8,438 nt of DNA from an uncultured Collinsella sp. (GTDB taxonomy: Bacteria > Actinomycetota > Coriobacteriia > Coriobacteriales > Coriobacteriaceae): NCBI GenBank assembly GCA_902463875.1, contig CABQHR010000074.1:1-8438 (forward strand). The letters are read 5' to 3'. Shown here in pieces: positions 4,580 to 8,438 of the stretch; position 1 is the first letter of the stretch; every line of letters begins with the position of its first letter. Position numbers and translations under genes: made by a program. The notes beneath the pieces were generated by a model. It did no database searches. It had not been told where the DNA came from and saw nothing but the letters and a program-made list of their open reading frames with translations.

Positions 4580-6145
4580 CTAGTGCTCCATTGTAGTAGA
4601 TGCCGCGTCCGCCGTGTGCTCGCGAGGCAGATGAATCGTAAAAGTCGTACCCTTTCCAAGCTCCGACTCCACGGATATGTAGCCGTGATGGCGCTCGACG
4701 ATCTGTTTAGTCACGGCGAGGCCCACGCCCAGACCGCCCGCCTCACGGGCACGGCTGGCATCGGCGCGCCAAAAACGGCCGAAGATGCGCGACAAGTCAT
4801 CCTTGGCAATACCGATGCCGGTATCAGAAACGGCAATGCTGACGTGTTTGCGGTCACTGAGCACCGACACCACGACCCAACCGCCCTCGGGGGTGTAGCG
4901 CATGGCGTTGCTCATGAGATTGATGACGCATTGTGTGATCATGTCGGGATCGGCTTCGACGACATCGTCGTGACCTTGGGTCTCGTCAGCAAAGCGCAAG
5001 CGCAGATCGCGGTCGACAAACAGGCGCTCCTGGGCATTGACGATGGAACGCACGAAAGGAACCATGTCCACCGGCTCAAGGTTGAGCGGAGCCGTGCTGT
5101 TTTCCATGCGCGACAGGTCGAGCATCTGCTGCACCAGACGAGCCAGGCGACGCGTCTCGGAAGCAACAGTCTCCAAGTGCTCATCGTCGGTAGGATATAC
5201 GCCATCCTGCATGGCCTCGACCGTTGCGAGCATGGCCATAAGCGGAGTACGAAGTTCGTGAGCCACGTCCGAGGTCAAACGTTTCTCGTGTTTCATATCC
5301 TTCTCGAGCGAAGTGGCCATCTCATCGAATGTCTCGCCCAGTTGATCGATCTCGTCATCGCCGCGCAAGCCCGTACGAGCAGACAGATCGCCATCGCGAA
5401 TTTGCTTGGCCGTGCTGGTAATACGGTGAATCGGCTTGGTGAGCATGCGCGACACGAGTGATCCGATAACGACCGAAATGCAAACTGCAACAACCGCAGC
5501 AAGGGCCATGGCGTTAAAGGTCTTCTCCCTAAACGCAGAATCTGCCTTGGTGAGCAAGGCATCGGAGCCGATGGCCCACAGCTTTACTTGTCCGACATGC
5601 TCGCCGGAAGACGTTATGATTTCGACGTTTGCAACGCTATCGGAGCCGGTGGGAGCCGACGAGACCGGACTATGCGATGCTTTTTTCCCGCTCGAGCTGC
5701 TCGACGGCGATTCGTTCTCGCGCACATCGGCGGTCGCGCTTGCCGAAGGCCATGAGTCGTCATAAACGACAACGCCTTTCTTGTTGACGACCTGCATACC
5801 CAAATCGTCGGACACCAAACTCGATGTCGCGACCGTACGTAGCTCGCCCGCAGTCCAATTGCCGTTTTCCTCATACGACGTCGCAAGCTTTTCGGCAGCG
5901 GAATTTGCGATTTCGACGATATTGGAGCGCGTGTAATCCGAAAAGACCGTGCCCCACACAACAGAGACCACGCCCACCAGCACCAATACCGTCATGAGCG
6001 ATGTCAGAGCAAAAGCAAGTGCCATGCGCGAGGGATAGCTCATCGTTGGCCGTGAATCGGAACGAGGCGTGTTCCAACTAGCCTTGGAACCCGCCTCGCT
6101 CTCCTGCTTGTGCTTTTGTCCGATTTCAAAGCGCGCAGGTGTCAT
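4580..6145 (-). CDS. Membrane sensor histidine kinase (HAMP, HisKA, HATPase)
   Basis: This 521-residue kinase senses an external signal and phosphorylates the regulator encoded just upstream. Order of parts: a cytoplasmic N-terminus (1-40), first membrane helix (41-68), external sensor region (about 69-208), second helix (211-231), HAMP linker (about 232-284), and HisKA with phospho-accepting His296 in DVAHELRTP. The ATPase domain has an N box (NLMSNAMRYTPEGG, 409-422), DTGIG (441-445), an FGRFWRAD stretch (455-462) and GLGVGL (471-476). The sensor region holds a low-complexity Ser-rich insert (about 142-170) and no recognised ligand domain. The ATG is 11 bases after the regulator stop, with AGGGA as ribosome site. 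All catalytic residues look intact. The stimulus and targets cannot be read from the sequence. Confidence 0.93.
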   Translation of the reverse strand: MTPARFEIGQKHKQESEAGSKASWNTPRSDSRPTMSYPSRMALAFALTSLMTVLVLVGVVSVVWGTVFSDYTRSNIVEIANSAAEKLATSYEENGNWTAGELRTVATSSLVSDDLGMQVVNKKGVVVYDDSWPSASATADVRENESPSSSSSGKKASHSPVSSAPTGSDSVANVEIITSSGEHVGQVKLWAIGSDALLTKADSAFREKTFNAMALAAVVAVCISVVIGSLVSRMLTKPIHRITSTAKQIRDGDLSARTGLRGDDEIDQLGETFDEMATSLEKDMKHEKRLTSDVAHELRTPLMAMLATVEAMQDGVYPTDDEHLETVASETRRLARLVQQMLDLSRMENSTAPLNLEPVDMVPFVRSIVNAQERLFVDRDLRLRFADETQGHDDVVEADPDMITQCVINLMSNAMRYTPEGGWVVVSVLSDRKHVSIAVSDTGIGIAKDDLSRIFGRFWRADASRAREAGGLGVGLAVTKQIVERHHGYISVESELGKGTTFTIHLPREHTADAASTTMEH

Positions 6146-6156
6146 ATGTGATTTCC

Positions 6157-6879
6157 CTATTTCTCGTCCGACTTATCGGTCTTGGCCGGAGCCTCGAAGC
6201 GATAGCCGACACCGTGGACGGTGTAGAGCCACTTGGGCTTCTTGGGATCATCGCCCAGCTTGGCGCGAAGGTTCTTCACGTGGCTATCGATGGTGCGCTC
6301 ATAGCCCTCAAAGTCGTAGCCGAGCACCTTCTCGACCAGCTCCATGCGGTTGTAGACACGGCCGGGATGACGGGCAAGCGTGGTGAGCAGCTTGAACTCG
6401 GAAGCCGTCAGATCGACTTCCTTGCCTTCGACCAAGATCTTGTGGCCCGAGATATCGATGACCAGATCGCCGAAGTCGAGTACCTCGACGGCTGGCTCGT
6501 CGGCCTGATGGGCACGGCGGAACAGAGCGCGAACGCGCGCGACAAGCTCGCGCGGCGAGAACGGCTTAATCAGATAGTCGTCGGCGCCGAGCTCAAGACC
6601 GATAATACGGTCCTCGATCTCGCCCTTGGCAGTCAGCATGATGATGGGGACATCCGAGGTATCGCGAATGGTGCGGCAAACGCGCTCGCCGGGGATCTTG
6701 GGGAGCATAAGGTCGAGCACGACCAGGTCAAACTGATGCTTCTCGAACTCCTCGATCGCGGACTGGCCGTCGCCGACACCCACAACCCAGTAGCCTTCGC
6801 GCTCGAGATAGGCAGCGACGGCGTCACGGATTGCCTTCTCATCCTCGACCAGCAGAATCTTTTTTGCATCTGAAGCCAT
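6157..6879 (-). CDS. OmpR/PhoB-family response regulator
   Basis: This DNA-binding regulator is the partner of the kinase encoded next to it. In the 240-residue form, the receiver domain (about 6-118) has the acidic pair Glu12/Asp13, phospho-acceptor Asp56 in LVVLDLMLP, Thr83 and Lys105 (YLIKPFSP). The winged-helix domain (about 135-230) has the recognition helix ERTIDSHVKNLRAKLG (194-209) and the closing hairpin YTVHGVGYRFE. I prefer the ATG at 6879, with AGGGGG about 8 bases upstream. An in-frame TTG at 6900 lacks a ribosome site. It should bind direct repeats in its target promoters; none is obvious in the 150-base gap upstream. Confidence 0.95.
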   Translation of the reverse strand: MASDAKKILLVEDEKAIRDAVAAYLEREGYWVVGVGDGQSAIEEFEKHQFDLVVLDLMLPKIPGERVCRTIRDTSDVPIIMLTAKGEIEDRIIGLELGADDYLIKPFSPRELVARVRALFRRAHQADEPAVEVLDFGDLVIDISGHKILVEGKEVDLTASEFKLLTTLARHPGRVYNRMELVEKVLGYDFEGYERTIDSHVKNLRAKLGDDPKKPKWLYTVHGVGYRFEAPAKTDKSDEK

Positions 6880-6934
6880 AACACGGCCCCCCTGTCTCAA
6901 TCAGCTAAGAACAAGCCCATTTTAACGCACCTGA

Positions 6935-6973
6935 GCCCGCCGGATGCCACTATGACGCGGCAGCTCGGCGGGC
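6935..6973. terminator. Strong GC-rich hairpin between lipoprotein and regulator genes
   Basis: An 8-bp outer stem GCCCGCCG/CGGCGGGC (6935-6942, 6966-6973) and an inner TGCC/GGCA stem (6945-6948, 6959-6962) enclose a 10-base loop. It lies 60 bases after the lipoprotein stop and 55 before the regulator start. Neither strand has a U-run after it, so it may be a weak terminator or an mRNA-end structure. A TAAAAT on the minus strand just past it could be a -10 box for the regulator, but no good -35 is visible. Confidence 0.5.
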
Positions 6974-7032
6974 GGTACTCACAATTACAACGCGTTTATT
7001 CCCCTGTTGGCGCCTTTTTAACCCCTCTAAGC

Positions 7033-8244
7033 TTAAAGAGAGAATAGGCGTGCGGTGACCGTCTCGGGTATACCCTGGCTGTTGCGCACCGTGGCGTACG
7101 TAAGAAATGAGTCCGATTTTCCCGCCGTAGCTGGATAATCGCCATATTCCAAAGCGCGGTCGGGCGACAGTAGCGAGCCATAGGTCTTGGCAGAGGTGTC
7201 GATGAGAAAATGCGATGCCTGTACCTTAACAAGGTATTTATTCTTCTTGCCGGCAGCACATGCGAGCGGCTCGCGGGACAGGAAGAGGTATGGCCCTCCC
7301 TCATTACCGATATACGTGCCCATGTTGCCCAGGCTGCCCACGCCACTATAGGTCGCCTCGATAGAAAACACGAAGGTATCGCCCATATATACGGCCTCGA
7401 AAGGCGAGACTGACGAGGGAAGGACTAGCTGGGCACGTTTGGTGTTGTTGCCATCGGTCAGATCGATTGCCGTTATGCCGTAGTAGACGCCCTCGTCGTT
7501 GCGGACACGCGGCGAGATGGTCAAAATGCCGTCGCTCACGCGCGGGGCCGACGCAAAGCGGCCCGTCGATTTCCAAATTGTCTCGGCCTTGGATTCATCA
7601 AGCGAGCGACGATAGCAAAACGAATCACTACTCGTTTTATTGCCGCCTGCCGAAGGCATTTTATACCAGATGGCTGATGACCCGAACGCCGTAAACAGTG
7701 GCGGATCGTAGTCCTTGCCACCTCGATCGAGCTCAACCACGTCGCCAGAGAGCGAAGCGCCCGACAGATTTTGAGCGTAGAGCTTCCACGATGAACTGGC
7801 AAAGTTCATCTCAACCCACGCAAACACGCCGTCGCCGGCACGGACATCGTAAAAAGCATATCCCGTGCCCTCGATAGGATTCTCAATTAATGTGGTAAGC
7901 GAGCCATCGCCCAGGTTGAGCACACCGAGTGTGTTGGCGTGCAGTGCCGATGCGGGCGCCATCATTGCCGCAGCATAGTCACCATCGCAGTAGTACAGCA
8001 ACGTGCCCAGCGGCAGCGTCCACGATGCCGCCGGCTCAAGATCGATGTCAACTGCCTCGTACTCATCAGTGATCGAGACAATCTTCGAATCGTCCTTGAT
8101 AACCTGCGGCTCGCCAGCGGCATCATCACTGGTGCCTGTTTTTTTCGAACATCCGGCAAGCACCGTGGCAGCGCCCGCGGCAGCTCCACCGAGCACAAAG
8201 CCGCGACGCGATATTCCGTTCTTGATGTGGTCGGCGATACCCAT
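7033..8244 (-). CDS. Tat-exported lipoprotein, possible beta-propeller, unknown function
   Basis: The start is the ATG at 8244, which overlaps the upstream stop as TAATG. This gives 403 residues beginning with a twin-arginine signal (SRRGFVLGG, 12-20) and a lipobox LAGC with lipidated Cys32. A Ser/Thr/Asp-rich spacer follows the Cys, so the mature protein should be anchored outside the membrane after folding inside. The rest lacks further membrane helices. It is rich in aromatic and Gly/Asp turns with recurring strand patterns (for example GDGVFAWVEM, SSAIWYKMP, VSDGILTIS, GDTFVFSIE), suggestive of a TolB- or WD-like propeller. I do not recognise a named family. An in-frame ATG at 8298 lies inside the upstream gene and would spoil the signal peptide. 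There is no clear ribosome site, so translation is probably coupled to the upstream gene. Confidence 0.8.
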   Translation of the reverse strand: MGIADHIKNGISRRGFVLGGAAAGAATVLAGCSKKTGTSDDAAGEPQVIKDDSKIVSITDEYEAVDIDLEPAASWTLPLGTLLYYCDGDYAAAMMAPASALHANTLGVLNLGDGSLTTLIENPIEGTGYAFYDVRAGDGVFAWVEMNFASSSWKLYAQNLSGASLSGDVVELDRGGKDYDPPLFTAFGSSAIWYKMPSAGGNKTSSDSFCYRRSLDESKAETIWKSTGRFASAPRVSDGILTISPRVRNDEGVYYGITAIDLTDGNNTKRAQLVLPSSVSPFEAVYMGDTFVFSIEATYSGVGSLGNMGTYIGNEGGPYLFLSREPLACAAGKKNKYLVKVQASHFLIDTSAKTYGSLLSPDRALEYGDYPATAGKSDSFLTYATVRNSQGIPETVTARLFSL

Positions 8245-8438
8245 TAGGCGATCTCGGCGCGAGCGGCCTCGATAGCGCGCGTAAGCTGATCGGCGCAAGA
8301 GGTCTTCTTCATGCCGCAGGTATTGCCGGCAAGAACCTCGATCACACGGTCAGCAGGAGCGCCCTCGACCAGTTTGGAGATGGCCTTGAGGTTGCCATCG
8401 CAGCCGCCGGTAAACTCAACGCCCAGCACCTTGCTGCC
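8244..8438 (-). CDS. TSCPD-domain protein, C-terminal part (cut by window edge)
   Basis: The last 65 residues of a small protein are visible; its start is beyond the right edge. The sequence has FTGGCDGNLKAISKLVEG, then NTCGMKKTSCADQLTRAIE, the Cys-bearing pattern of stand-alone TSCPD proteins (TIGR03905-like, usually ~80 residues). A related domain ends the cobalamin-dependent ribonucleotide reductase NrdJ, where the cysteines are thought to bind metal. The role of the stand-alone form is not established. Three cysteines are present here (GGC, NTC, TSC). The stop TAA shares a base with the ATG of the lipoprotein gene, so both are in one operon. Confidence 0.85.
   Translation of the reverse strand, partial: GSKVLGVEFTGGCDGNLKAISKLVEGAPADRVIEVLAGNTCGMKKTSCADQLTRAIEAARAEIA

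Noticed and set aside
4502..5461. Plus-strand open frame of 319 codons opposite the histidine kinase
   Set aside because: It is antisense to well-defined kinase domains, has no ribosome site or recognisable domain, and its composition fits a shadow frame.
6139..6873. Plus-strand open frame of 244 codons opposite the response regulator
   Set aside because: It is an exact shadow of the regulator gene, with no motif of its own.

Overview
The window looks like chromosome from a high-GC, gut-type actinobacterium of the class Coriobacteriia. Collinsella is my best guess, from the gene content, the codon-rich GC genes, frequent GTG starts and GGAG-type ribosome sites. This placement is inference; there is no rRNA here to settle it. 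Every gene I accept lies on the minus strand, so the transcription order runs from high to low coordinates.

Conserved part (about 1600-8438), in transcription order: the 3' end of a TSCPD-domain protein gene (cut by the right edge) overlaps by one base a Tat-exported lipoprotein with a propeller-like repeat character. After a gap with a strong hairpin comes an OmpR-type response regulator with its membrane histidine kinase 11 bases downstream. Next is purC (SAICAR synthase, purine synthesis), whose last codons carry the ribosome site of a two-helix membrane protein of unknown function. A rho-independent terminator ends that pair. An M29 metallo-aminopeptidase follows, and then tRNA-Lys(UUU), which has its own promoter reaching into the last codons of the aminopeptidase gene.

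Variable part (about 1-1540), downstream of the 3' end of tRNA-Lys: this stretch is visibly richer in A and T over most of its length and has few intact genes. It holds one whole gene, a TraX-family membrane protein. Around it are two copies of a ~73-base repeat (terminator plus a palindrome resembling a tRNA T-arm), a partial degenerate copy of the tRNA-Lys 3' end, a run of small hairpins, and two open reading tails without starts that look like remains of decayed genes. The simplest reading is an integration or rearrangement hotspot at the tRNA-Lys 3' end, with TraX as surviving cargo. No integrase or transposase is visible.

I did not find a convincing new defence or mobile system. The items most worth a second look are the repeat/tRNA scar structure around TraX, the tight coupling of purC to an unknown membrane protein, and an apparent Tyr-to-Phe change in the aminopeptidase active site.
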